Shown in pieces: positions 44,601 through 52,234 of a stretch of DNA of 64,000 bases. The stretch's first letter is position 1; each line of letters opens with the position of its first letter. Source of the DNA: VAZQ01 sp963841105 (GTDB lineage Bacteria; Pseudomonadota; Alphaproteobacteria; Rhizobiales; Xanthobacteraceae). Both the position numbers and the translations under genes were made by a program. The stretch is from assembly GCA_963841105.1 (NCBI GenBank), contig CAWJCB010000009.1, forward strand, positions 186,001-250,000. The letters are read 5' to 3'. The notes beneath the pieces were generated by a model. It searched no databases, had not been told where the DNA came from, and saw only the letters and a list, made by a program, of their open reading frames with translations.

Positions 44601-45682
44601 GAGCTGGCCACTTCCGGGTGGTCTGCGCCGAGCGCCCTCGCCTCGATCGTCACCGCGCGCTTGTAGAGGTCCTCGGCGTCGGCGTACTTGCCTTCGTCCT
44701 TGTACTCGCCGGCCAGATTGGCGAGAGTTTGAGCCACAGCGGGGTGGTCTTTGCCAAACGCCTTCTCGCGGATCGCCAGCGCGCGCTTGTAGAGGTCCTC
44801 GGCATCGGCGTACTTGCCCTTTCGCCTAAAAACATTGGCCAGGTTGTTGAGGGTTGAGGCTACATCGGGGTGGTCTTTGCCGAGCGCCTTCTCGCGGATC
44901 GCCAGCGCGCGTTTGTAGAGGCCCTCGGCGTCGGCGTACTTGCCTTCGTCCTTGTACACGCCGGCCAGGCTGCTGAGGGATGTGGCCACCTCGGGGTGGT
45001 CTTTGCCGAGCGTCTTCTCGAGGATCGACAGCGCGCGCTCGTAGAGTCCCTCGGCGTCGGCGTATTTACCTTGCTCTTTGTACACGACGCCCAGGTTGTG
45101 AAGGGTGTGAGCCACATCGCGGTGGTCTTTGCCGAGCGCCTTCTCGCGGATCGCCAGCGCGCGTTTGTAAAGGCCCTCCGCGTCGGCATACTTGCCTTGC
45201 TCGTCATACAAGGCGGCCAGGTTGTTGATGGTGCTTGCCACGGTGGGCGGGCTGGCCCCGCGCGTCTTCTCATAGATTGCCAGCGCGCGCTTGAAGAGGT
45301 CCTCAGCGTCGGCGTACTTGCCTTGCTCGTTGTACACCATGGCCAGATTGTTGAGCGCGGCGCCGTAATTGGCATGGTTTACGCCAAAACGCGCCTTTGC
45401 CATGGCCTCAACCTTCTGCGCTTCCACGAGCGCAGCGGAATAATTGCCCGTGGCATAAAGTTCATTGAACCGCCTGAGGGTCGCGCCGAGGTCCCCTTGC
45501 TGCGCGGCAGCCGGCGTCATGGCGATCAACGCGACCAAGGTCGCGCCCAACAGGGCAGAGAGGCAACGTAATATCAAATCGCAAGTAGCGGTTAGGGTAA
45601 CGCGCTTTTCAAGCTCCCGTAGCGAAAGCATCCTCGCGTTACAGCCCAGCGGAATTGATCGCATGAACACTGCTAGCGCCAT
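41654..45682 (-). CDS. Exported TPR-CHAT protein (caspase-like peptidase fold)
   Basis: From ATG 45682 (ggggg seven bases upstream) the protein has 1342 residues. Residues about 30-60 are a signal sequence ending T-P-A-A-A-Q, so export is predicted. Residues about 102-732 are fifteen 42-residue TPR units with the core G-K-Y-A-D-A-E-x-L-Y-K-R-A-L-A-I and linker D-H-P-D-V-A. A coiled linker follows, then a C-terminal CHAT domain with the clan CD dyad His 1194 (Y-F-A-T-H-G) and Cys 1245 (L-S-A-C-N-T). It ends with W-A-V-E-S-N-A-A. An insert in the linker has three G-L-x-R-x-E-C repeats. CHAT proteins act as peptidases in signalling or defence. Target and trigger are unknown; no partner gene is obvious. 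Confidence 0.88.
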   Translation of the reverse strand: MALAVFMRSIPLGCNARMLSLRELEKRVTLTATCDLILRCLSALLGATLVALIAMTPAAAQQGDLGATLRRFNELYATGNYSAALVEAQKVEAMAKARFGVNHANYGAALNNLAMVYNEQGKYADAEDLFKRALAIYEKTRGASPPTVASTINNLAALYDEQGKYADAEGLYKRALAIREKALGKDHRDVAHTLHNLGVVYKEQGKYADAEGLYERALSILEKTLGKDHPEVATSLSSLAGVYKDEGKYADAEGLYKRALAIREKALGKDHPDVASTLNNLANVFRRKGKYADAEDLYKRALAIREKAFGKDHPAVAQTLANLAGEYKDEGKYADAEDLYKRAVTIEARALGADHPEVASSLIGLANAYAKQGKYADAEDLHKRALAIREKALGANHPDVAGGLNSLAVVYAHQARYADAERAETRALAIWEKALGADHPDLANGLNTLASLYGYQGKYAEAEGLHKRALAITEKALGADHPDVADALYNLAVAQERNGKYAEADRLYRRALAIHQQAHRPNVANDLWGLASLDKKQDKHAEAEQIYRRVVAIKEQALGRNHPDVGDALVALASNLTDQGKYAEAEEIYRQALAIAEQTVGPNHPAVADALTGLAVLYRHLEKYAEAEELHQRALVIREHSLGPNHRDTAHSLHSLAVMYAFQGRYAEAEAFYLRALAIYERVHGKNHPEIAHTLHNLALMSANAGNIENSLAYARKATTAVTRHASVESLGIQDRLDNKGLLEERAEYFLHHLAYLDAAVQKGMVQTLPAAAREAFEMAQWANHSSAAAAVQQMGLRFASGADALAALVRERQDLLALRASREAAMVAAVSRPEAQQDSAAIAGLRQQLSDIEQKLPAIGARLEKEYPDYAALASPTPLRPEEAQGLLSKDEALVFWLAGDRHWELYVFALTREGLDWKAIPLDSKALAQKVAAFRGGLDVDALHHGLERPECTQAEAEKRGLSRIECGRVLAKECADAATQGRGLARAECANGREKELFDLGLAHELYDTLIGPVEPLIKDKRHLIVVPSGALTALPFHLLVTEKPAPAAPGDLAAYRNAQWLLKRHAIGVLPSVASLKALRVFARKDEAKQPLIGFGDPIFNAEEESKQASQERTSVATRSYTEFFKGVDIDRSMLSQALPRLPETAAELRAVAQNLRAPQSSIHLRQDASESTVKRAPLSDYRVVYFATHGLVAGEIKGLAEPSLALTLPKQSSDTDDGLLTASEVAQLKLNADWVVLSACNTIAGDKPGAEALSGLARAFFYAGARALLVSHWAVESNAAMRLTTSTFDIMRSDPTLGRAEALRRAMLAYLSDTSDPRNAYPAYWAPFVVVGEGARR
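43510..45379. repeat. 126-bp tandem coding repeats (about 15 units)
   Basis: The TPR part of the CHAT gene consists of near-identical 126-bp units (42 codons). Units at about 44500-45379 are the most similar to each other, with repeated ttgccctt, gcgcgcgcttgtagagg and ggtggtctttgccgag blocks. This suggests recent duplication, and copy number may vary or be collapsed in assembly. Confidence 0.85.
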
Positions 45683-45890
45683 GAATTCACCCCCGGCGAT
45701 TGGGTAAATCTTGTGGGAAATGCTTCTTTTTCCGCTCTCCTTCTCCCTGGAACGCGGATCACCCCCCGAGAGCGCTAGAGAGAGACAGGTCCGGGCGATG
45801 TGATGGCCATCACAAAATGTCGCTTTTCCACCGGCGAGGGCGAACGACAATCCGTAGCGGTCATGGAGCAACAGCAATGCCCTGTTCGCC

Positions 45891-46085
45891 TTAGCGGCTT
45901 GGTGGTACTCCCGCTGACTTCGCGACAATCCGCTGCTCGCGGGCACGCTTGAACGGAGCTAGGCGCTCCCGCAAGGCTTCGACAAGTGCGATTTTTTTAC
46001 CAAAAGAGAGGCGCGAAAGCTGGCGTCTTCCCTCGCTCTTGCGCGCGAGGATATCGGAAATATCCGGATAGATCCTTTCCGTCAT
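45891..46085 (-). CDS. Small conserved-looking protein of unknown function
   Basis: The 64-residue protein starts M-T-E-R-I-Y-P-D-I-S-D-I and is basic and predicted helical, with R-R-Q-L-S-R-L-S-F-G-K-K-I and E-A-L-R-E-R-L-A-P-F-K-R-A-R. That composition and length suit a small nucleic-acid- or protein-binding partner such as an antitoxin, but I do not recognise a family with confidence. It begins at the exact point where the higB remnant on the other strand starts, so its arrival may have cut that gene. It is 208 bp upstream of, and codirectional with, the CHAT gene. Confidence 0.5.
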   Translation of the reverse strand: MTERIYPDISDILARKSEGRRQLSRLSFGKKIALVEALRERLAPFKRAREQRIVAKSAGVPPSR

Positions 46086-46102
46086 GGTTCTGGTAGTACA
46101 TC

Positions 46103-46294
46103 ATGAAGTCGGCAAACCGCAAGTTGACGCAGATTCACAACGCTCGCACCCTCGACGACCCGGCAACCGGCTGGAGCGCCTGTCGGGAGATCGAAAAGGA
46201 CAACACAGCATACGAATCAATGACCAATGGCGAATCTGCTTTCGCTGGCGCGACGGCGATGTCCATGACGTCGAGATCGTTTGACTACCATTGA
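46103..46294 (+). pseudogene. higB: HigB/RelE-type toxin remnant
   Basis: Fragments of a HigB toxin read R-K-L-T-Q-I-H-N-A-R-T-L-D-D in one frame, then P-G-N-R-L-E-R-L-S-G-D-R-K-G-Q and I-N-D-Q-W-R-I-C-F-R-W in a second, and a final D-Y-H and stop back in the first. HigB is a ribosome-dependent mRNA interferase of about 92 residues; the first 35 or so residues are absent. Two frame changes plus the missing N-terminus mean it cannot make an active toxin as given. The last shift is a single extra T in gtttgac near 46272-46276. It stands 13 bp before higA, the usual toxin-first order. Confidence 0.75.
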
Positions 46295-46307
46295 GGAGAA
46301 TTGAACG

Positions 46308-46601
46308 ATGGCCGATTTTCCTCCAGCCCATCCCGGCGAAGTCTTGCGCGAGGACTTTTTGAAACCGCTTCATCTCTCCCAATATGCGGTCGCCAAGGCG
46401 ATCGGCGTCCCGCAGATTCGCATCAGCGAGATCGTCAACTGCAAGCGCGCGATAACGCCCGACACTGCGCTCAGGCTCGCCCGGTATTTCGGGACGAGTG
46501 CCGAATTCTGGATGGGCATGCAGGCGACTTATGACCTGGAAATGGCGCGCGATCATATCGGCGCCAAGATCAAGGCGCGGGTTCATCCGAGAGCAGCCTG
46601 A
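46308..46601 (+). CDS. higA: HigA family addiction-module antitoxin (XRE type)
   Basis: The 97-residue protein shows the HigA hallmark H-P-G-E-V-L-R-E-D-F-L near the N-terminus, followed by a helix-turn-helix with L-S-Q-Y-A-V-A-K-A-I-G-V-P-Q-I-R-I-S-E-I. R-L-A-R-Y-F-G-T-S-A-E-F-W follows. HigA binds and neutralises HigB and represses the operon. aggag lies before the ATG (gaggagaattgaacg). The toxin gene just upstream is broken, so this antitoxin may be a leftover that still binds DNA, or it may protect against HigB from elsewhere. Confidence 0.88.
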   Translation: MADFPPAHPGEVLREDFLKPLHLSQYAVAKAIGVPQIRISEIVNCKRAITPDTALRLARYFGTSAEFWMGMQATYDLEMARDHIGAKIKARVHPRAA

Positions 46602-46698
46602 CTTCGTAGACGGGGGTCCTGCGGATGCTCACGGGCTTGCGGACGCCTTAATCACAGGTTCACCGACGGGAAGCTCATGGGCACTTTGAACTCCGGGG

Positions 46699-47679
46699 TT
46701 ATTCAACCTTGAGGCCGGCGGCGCGGATGACCTTTGCCCATTTCTCGGTATAGTCGGCAATGAACTTGCCGAATTGAGCGGGCGAGCTTGGAAACGTCTC
46801 AGCACCCAGATCGGCAAACCGAGACTTGAGCTGGGTATCGGCGAGCCCCGCATTGATTTCGCTGTTGAGCCTTTGGACGATTTCTGCCGGCGTGTTCCTC
46901 GGCGCGCCAATCCCCTGCCAACCGATGCCTTCATAGCCGGGCACAAACTCACCTATGGGCGGCAGATCGGGCAATAGCTGCGTCCGCCTTGCGCTGGTGA
47001 CCGCCAATGCGCGCACTTTGCCGGCCTTGATTTGCTCGATCCAAGTAACAACCGAGCCGAACATGATCTGAACCTGTCCACCGAGGAGCTCCGGGACTGC
47101 GGGACCATCGCCACGATAATGCACCGTGACCATGTCGACCCCCGTCATCACCTTGAAAAGCTCGCCGTAAAGGTGCGGCGAGCTTCCCGGACCTGCTGAC
47201 CCCATGTTGATCTTGCCGGGATTAGCCTTGGCGTAGGCAATGAACTCGGGAACTGTTTTCGCCGGAACCAAAGGATTGACTATCATGACATTGTACGTTT
47301 GCACGGTGCTCGCGACTGATGCGATGTCTCGGATGAAATTGAAATTCAAATTCTGATAGATCGTCGCGTTCCACGCGTTCGACGTAGAAGCTTCAAGGAG
47401 CGTGTAGCCATCTGCGTTCGCCCGCACGACCATTTCGGTGGCGATATTGCTGCCGGCGCCGGGGCGATCTTCGACAACGAATTGCTGCCCCAATCGCTGC
47501 GAGAGCCATTGTCCGGTGAGCCGTGCGACGATGTCGTTTACGCCGCCGGCGGCATAGCCTACGAGCAGACGCACAGGGCGTGAGGGATAGGTCTCCGCGG
47601 TCGCAACACCGGGAAGCGCCGGGAGCGCGGTGGCGCTCGCTGCCAATTGCAGAAAGTCTCGACGGCTGGGAAGTGGCAT
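46699..47679 (-). CDS. Tripartite tricarboxylate transporter (Bug/TctC) substrate-binding protein
   Basis: The 326-residue protein begins with a signal peptide carrying a Tat-like R-R-D-F-L-Q-L motif and a hydrophobic run ending A-T-A-E. The mature part has Y-P-S-R-P-V-R-L-L-V-G-Y-A-A-G-G-V-N-D-I-V-A-R and V-V-E-D-R-P-G-A-G-S-N-I-A, the two signatures of the Bug family, which binds small acids in the periplasm. No TctA/TctB membrane genes are near, as is common for orphan Bug proteins. It diverges from the amidohydrolase with 154 bp between, so the amidohydrolase product or substrate could be its ligand. ATG 47679 is used; the frame is open to 47856 without a signal. Confidence 0.88.
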   Translation of the reverse strand: MPLPSRRDFLQLAASATALPALPGVATAETYPSRPVRLLVGYAAGGVNDIVARLTGQWLSQRLGQQFVVEDRPGAGSNIATEMVVRANADGYTLLEASTSNAWNATIYQNLNFNFIRDIASVASTVQTYNVMIVNPLVPAKTVPEFIAYAKANPGKINMGSAGPGSSPHLYGELFKVMTGVDMVTVHYRGDGPAVPELLGGQVQIMFGSVVTWIEQIKAGKVRALAVTSARRTQLLPDLPPIGEFVPGYEGIGWQGIGAPRNTPAEIVQRLNSEINAGLADTQLKSRFADLGAETFPSSPAQFGKFIADYTEKWAKVIRAAGLKVE

Positions 47680-47833
47680 GGATGTCTCCGGCGTCGTCAC
47701 GCTATGCGCACGCAGCACGTTAGATGGTAAGAGCTGGGTCTCGCAATAGCCCGCGAAGACGGGCGTAAACGCCATGATGTTGCCCGACCCAACCTGCAAT
47801 TGGGATATCGATTGATCCGGAGCTTTGCCGCAA

Positions 47834-49228
47834 ATGCCTCGCCTCGTCATTACCAACGTCGACTATCTCGTCACGGTTGATCCGAGCCGCCGCATCATCC
47901 GGGACGGCGCGCTCATCATCCAGGATGGTCGCATCGCCGCCGTCGGCAAGAGCAGTGAATGTCCCTTCAATCCCGGCGACGATTTGATCGACGGCGGCGG
48001 CAAGCTCGCACTGCCCGGCATCTTTGATACCCATGTTCACAATTCTCAACAGCTCGGGCGCAGCTGTGGCGATGAGGCCTATTCGGGGCCGGAGCGGCTG
48101 TTCCGCCGGCTTTGGCCGGTCGAGGCGCATATGGATAAAGGAGACGCGCTTTGCGCGGCACGGCTCGCCCAGGTCGAGATGATACGTGCCGGAACGACCT
48201 GCTTTGCCGATCCTGGCAGCTACTTTGGCGCCGAGACCGCACAGGCCGTCAAAGAAAGCGGCATGCGCGGGATGATTGCTCGCACGGTGTTTGACATCGG
48301 TCAAACGCCGATGGGCAATCTTCCGAAGAGCTTCTTCGAGCCGACCGACGAGGCGCTCGTTCGCGCCGACGAACTAGTCGCCGAGTACGAGGGCGCACTG
48401 GACGGCCGCCTGAAGGCGTGGTTCTCGATTCGCGTACCAGTCGCATGTTCGGACGACCTGCTGCACCGCATGGGTAAGCTCGCCGATAAGCGCGGTGTCG
48501 GCATCATCGGTCACGCCTGTGAAAATCGCGACGAAACCGTCGCCTCACATTTGAAATACGGCATGGGCGATATCGCTCGGCTCGAAAAATTGGGGCTGCT
48601 CGGGCCTAACATGCTGCTCCTTCATATGGGCTGGGTGGATGCAAAAGAACTACACATGTTGCAGAAGCGGGACGTGAAGATTTCTCTCGCGCCGAGCGCG
48701 TCCATGCATCAGGCCATGGGCAACATTAGCCATGGCAAGGCACCGGAGATGCTGGAGCTCGGTCTTTCCCTGTCGCTGGGATCGGACTCGGCCATGTCGA
48801 GCAACTACCTGGATGCGATCCGGCAAGCCTTTCTCATCGTCGGTGGACTGCATGAAGCGCGTCTCGATCCCAAGGTGATCCGCCCTGAGACCGCCGTCGA
48901 GATGCTGACAATCAACGGCGCCCGCTGCATGCAGTGGGACAAGGACCTCGGTTCCCTGGAAATCGGCAAAAAGGCCGATGTCACCCTGCTCGACATCATG
49001 CGACCGGAGTGGCAACCGGTTCACAATCCGATTGCAAACCTTGTCTATTGCGCCCACGGCGGCTGTGCCGACACCGTCATCGTCGACGGCAAGATTCTCA
49101 TGCGCGGCGGCAAGGTGCTCACGCTCAACGAACATGATCTGTACGGCGAAGCGCAGGACCGGGCGACGTCGCTGATCCGGCGCACGGGTCTCGAGCAAGC
49201 CGTGGCCTCGATATGGCCGATACAGTAG
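47834..49228 (+). CDS. Amidohydrolase (TrzA/AtzA, chlorohydrolase-deaminase type)
   Basis: The 464-residue protein is a metal-dependent amidohydrolase. It has D-T-H-V-H-N at the metal site, I-I-G-H-A-C-E-N with the next His, and L-G-S-D-S-A-M-S-S-N with the metal Asp. The final domain has L-G-S-L-E-I-G-K-K-A-D-V-T-L-L-D, the usual beta-sandwich closing strip. Relatives deaminate or dechlorinate cyclic nitrogen compounds, such as guanine, S-adenosylhomocysteine or triazines. ATG 47834 is preferred because ccggag lies eleven bases upstream; a TTG nine bases earlier is possible. With the divergent Bug protein it suggests uptake and breakdown of an N-heterocycle. Confidence 0.85.
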   Translation: MPRLVITNVDYLVTVDPSRRIIRDGALIIQDGRIAAVGKSSECPFNPGDDLIDGGGKLALPGIFDTHVHNSQQLGRSCGDEAYSGPERLFRRLWPVEAHMDKGDALCAARLAQVEMIRAGTTCFADPGSYFGAETAQAVKESGMRGMIARTVFDIGQTPMGNLPKSFFEPTDEALVRADELVAEYEGALDGRLKAWFSIRVPVACSDDLLHRMGKLADKRGVGIIGHACENRDETVASHLKYGMGDIARLEKLGLLGPNMLLLHMGWVDAKELHMLQKRDVKISLAPSASMHQAMGNISHGKAPEMLELGLSLSLGSDSAMSSNYLDAIRQAFLIVGGLHEARLDPKVIRPETAVEMLTINGARCMQWDKDLGSLEIGKKADVTLLDIMRPEWQPVHNPIANLVYCAHGGCADTVIVDGKILMRGGKVLTLNEHDLYGEAQDRATSLIRRTGLEQAVASIWPIQ

Positions 49229-49262
49229 CGTCAGCGCCGCGCAATATCCCGGGAGAAGAGCT

Positions 49263-49781
49263 ATGATTCCTTCCCTTCATTCCCTGCTGGCCGCCATTGT
49301 GGGTACTGGACTGCTCCTCGCATCTGAACCGGTGCGCGCGCAGCTATCCGAAAGCCCAATAACGCCCGGTTTCTGGTCTTGGCCGCGCGAAAGAACGACG
49401 AGTCCAGAGGCCATTGTTGCCGCCTGTCGCGACCACTTTGCGGTCCAATTCCCAAACGGCCGTTATTTCGGTGTAAGAATGCGCACGCTCGACAAAGCAC
49501 TTATCCCGCCGCAGATCGACGAAGTGGGCCACTGCCAGTTTGACCGTGACATGCAGATGGAGCGTTGCGACATGACGATCAACAATTCGGATGGGAGCGT
49601 CTCGGTCGGGGTGATGGAGGCCGGCTTTTCTTTCGACGCCGAGCGAACAATGAAGATGACCGTCGCCCCAAAGATAGTGGACGGGGTCGCATCCAATGCC
49701 AAGCCATTCGATGTCTTCCCAGTGCGTTGTCCTGATGATGCCGTATGGAATGCGTTGAAAGGCGTGACTCCGGCCAAGTAA
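49263..49781 (+). CDS. Small secreted protein of unknown function
   Basis: The 172-residue protein has a signal peptide (M-I-P-S-L-H start, hydrophobic core, cleavage near V-R-A-Q at residue 28). The mature part has three cysteines in A-C-R-D-H-F, H-C-Q-F and R-C-D-M, and another near the end in R-C-P-D-D. No family is recognised. It follows the amidohydrolase by 34 bp with aagagct before its ATG, so it may be in the same operon. It converges with rluC. Confidence 0.7.
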   Translation: MIPSLHSLLAAIVGTGLLLASEPVRAQLSESPITPGFWSWPRERTTSPEAIVAACRDHFAVQFPNGRYFGVRMRTLDKALIPPQIDEVGHCQFDRDMQMERCDMTINNSDGSVSVGVMEAGFSFDAERTMKMTVAPKIVDGVASNAKPFDVFPVRCPDDAVWNALKGVTPAK

Positions 49782-49833
49782 GCACCGCAACGGCGCGTAG
49801 CAGGTACGCTTGAGGTATTCCTTCTGGAATTGA

Positions 49834-50936
49834 CTAATCGGGCGCCTCGACAATGGGATCATAGCGGCCGGCATCCAAGCCCGAGCAGAATTCCATGACT
49901 GCGCCATGTGCGGCGGCAGCGGCGCGGTGATGTCGATCGTCCCGCCGCGAGGATGCGGCACCACGATACGGCGCGCCAGAAGCTGGAGCCGATTTTGCAA
50001 TCCGCCGGGCAGTTCCCAGTTCTCTTTCGCGAAGTATTTCGGGTCGCCCACGATCGGATGCCCGATATGGGCCATGTGCGCGCGCAATTGATGGGTGCGG
50101 CCGGTGACTGGCTTGAGCGAGACCCAGGCGAGCTGTCGGGCCGCGGTGTCGACGACGGCGTAATACGTCACAGCGTGGCTTGCGCCTTCCTCGCCGTGGC
50201 GCGCAATTCGCATGATCGAATCGTCCTCGCGCTCCTCCTTCGCGAGAAAGGTGGAGATGCGGCCCTGCCGCGGCTTGGGGACACCCGCGACCAGCGCCCA
50301 ATAGACCTTCTTCGCGGAGCGCGAGCGGAACGACTTGGCGAGCGCCGAGGCTGCAAAACGTGTCTTGGCGACCAGCAGGCATCCGGCTGTGTCCTTGTCC
50401 AGTCGATGCACCAGGCGGGGCCGCTGGCCTTTTGCATCACGCAGCACTTCCAGCATGCCGTCGAGATGGCGCGTCGTGCCCGATCCGCCCTGCACCGCCA
50501 AACCCATGGGCTTGTTCAGCGCCAACACGTCGGCATCCTCGTGCAGCGTGATGGAGGCAAGAAACTCGCGCGTCTTCGCGTCGGTGCCGGAACCGGCGGT
50601 CGCCGGCTTTACTTGTTCGAGCCGCAATGGCGGAACGCGTACGGCCTGGCCGAGCTCGAGCCGCTGCTTCGGCTGCGCGCGCCTGCCGTTCACCCGCAAC
50701 TCGCCTTTTCTGATGATCCGCTGGATGTGGGAGAATGAGAGCCCGGGAAAGCGCGCTTCGAGAAAACGGTCGACGCGCATCCCGGTCTCGTCGGCGCTGA
50801 CCATGAGCTTCTGCACGCCGGACGCCTCCACCGGCGCCCGCGCCGGCCGCTGGCCTGCTCGCTGCTGCAAATCCGCCGCCACCTTAGCGCCAGGCGCCTT
50901 CACCGACCGCTGCGCTCCGTGCGCAGCTTGGCCCAA
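49834..50936 (-). CDS. rluC: RluA/RluC family 23S rRNA pseudouridine synthase, 3' frameshift
   Basis: The protein isomerises uridines of 23S rRNA. An S4-like domain (M-R-V-D-R-F-L-E-A-R-F-P-G-L-S, I-R-K-G-E-L-R-V-N-G) is followed by the synthase domain with the catalytic R-L-D-K-D-T-A-G-C-L-L and, later, G-R-T-H-Q-L-R-A-H-M. A basic N-terminal tail of 44 residues is usual in this order. Close to the end the frame runs on 160 residues past its natural stop. One missing C at about 49893 (ttccat for ttcccat) explains this, because adding it gives S-G-L-D-A-G-R-Y-D-P-I and a stop at 49834, the expected length (about 367 residues). A sequence error is likely. Its start overlaps rarA by 37 bp. Confidence 0.85.
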
Positions 50937-52234
50937 TACGCCAGCCGCTTCGCAATCTCTCGCTCGAAGCCGCGCTCGGGCGGATCATAGAATTTCTGCC
51001 GGCCGAGCTGCTCCGGAAAATAATCCTGACCGGAAAAAGCATCGCGCGCATCGTGATCGTAATCATAATTTTCGCCGTAGCCTTCGGCGCGCATGAGCTT
51101 TGTCGGGGCATTGAGAATGTGCTTTGGCGGCGGCAGCGAGCCCGCCTCCTTTGCCTTGCGCATGGCGGCGCCATAGGCCTTGTACGCAGCATTGGATTTC
51201 GGGGCGGTGGCGACGTAAATCACCGCCTGGGCGATTGCCAATTCACCCTCGGGTGAACCCAGGAAATCGTAGGCGTCCTTGGCTGCGTTGCAGATCACCA
51301 GTGCATTCGGATCGGCGAGGCCGACGTCCTCAACCGCCATACGCACGACGCGCCGGGCGATGTAGAGCGGATCTTCGCCAGCATCGAGCATGCGGCAAAG
51401 ATAGTACAGCGCCGCATCCGGGTCGGAGCCGCGCACCGATTTATGCAGGGCGCTGATCAGGTTGTAGTGGCCATCCTGCTTCTTGTCGTAGATCGGAGCA
51501 CGACGCTGCACCACGTCCTGGAGCTTCGCCGCATCGAAGGTCTCCCCGGCGCGCGCCGCGCGCCAAACCTCCTCGGCCAGCGTCAGGGCCGCGCGCCCAT
51601 CGCCGTCCGCCATGCGGACGAGCGACTGGCGCGCCTCCGCGTTAAGCGGCAATTGCCGCCCTTCGATCAATTCGGCGCGGCTTAGCAATCTTTCCAGCGC
51701 CGATGCGTCCAGCGGCCTGAACACCAGGACCCGCGCGCGGGAAAGGAGCGGCGCGATCAGCTCGAAGGAAGGATTCTCGGTTGTGGCCCCGATAAGGACG
51801 ATCGTGCCGTCCTCCATGACGGGGAGAAAGGAATCCTGCTGCGCGCGATTGAACCGGTGAATCTCGTCAACGAACAGAAGCGTCCCCTGCCCGTTTTCAC
51901 GACGCTGCCGCGCCGCATCAAACACTTTCTTGAGATCGGCAACGCCGGAGAAAATGGCTGAGATCTGCTCGAAATGCAGGTCGGTCGCCTGGGCGAGGAG
52001 ACGAGCCGCGGTTGTTTTGCCGGTGCCCGGTGGGCCCCAGAAAATCAGAGAACCAAGCGAACGCGTATCCAGCAGTCGCGTGAGAGCGCCGTCCTGCCCG
52101 AGCAGGTGGTCTTGCCCGACCACCTCCGAGAGATTGCCAGGCCGCAGCTTGTCGGCGAGCGGGCGCGGGGCATCGCGCTCGAGACCTGCCGCCTTGAACA
52201 GACTGGGCCCCCCGCGCTGCGCGCGAGCTGTCAC
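50900..52234 (-). CDS. rarA: Replication-associated recombination protein A (RarA/MgsA) AAA+ ATPase
   Basis: The 444-residue protein is a clamp-loader-like ATPase acting at stalled forks. It shows V-V-G-Q-D-H-L-L-G near the start, Walker A G-P-P-G-T-G-K-T-T, Walker B L-L-F-V-D-E-I-H-R-F-N, sensor 1 G-A-T-T-E-N-P-S-F, and a C-terminal Y-D-K-K-Q-D-G-H-Y-N-L-I-S-A strip. The GTG start at 52232-52234 overlaps the TGA of the upstream protease gene, so translation is coupled. The order degP-rarA-rluC behind rplQ is a typical Hyphomicrobiales arrangement. Confidence 0.93.
   Translation of the reverse strand: MTARAQRGGPSLFKAAGLERDAPRPLADKLRPGNLSEVVGQDHLLGQDGALTRLLDTRSLGSLIFWGPPGTGKTTAARLLAQATDLHFEQISAIFSGVADLKKVFDAARQRRENGQGTLLFVDEIHRFNRAQQDSFLPVMEDGTIVLIGATTENPSFELIAPLLSRARVLVFRPLDASALERLLSRAELIEGRQLPLNAEARQSLVRMADGDGRAALTLAEEVWRAARAGETFDAAKLQDVVQRRAPIYDKKQDGHYNLISALHKSVRGSDPDAALYYLCRMLDAGEDPLYIARRVVRMAVEDVGLADPNALVICNAAKDAYDFLGSPEGELAIAQAVIYVATAPKSNAAYKAYGAAMRKAKEAGSLPPPKHILNAPTKLMRAEGYGENYDYDHDARDAFSGQDYFPEQLGRQKFYDPPERGFEREIAKRLAYWAKLRTERSGR

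Noticed and set aside
43510..45379. Regular repeats that could suggest a CRISPR-like array
   Set aside because: The period is 126 bp, all of it coding for TPR units, with no short repeat/unique spacer alternation.
45683..45946. Upstream extension of the CHAT reading frame by 88 codons
   Set aside because: It would place the signal sequence deep inside the protein and lacks a ribosome site, while ATG 45682 has ggggg at good spacing.
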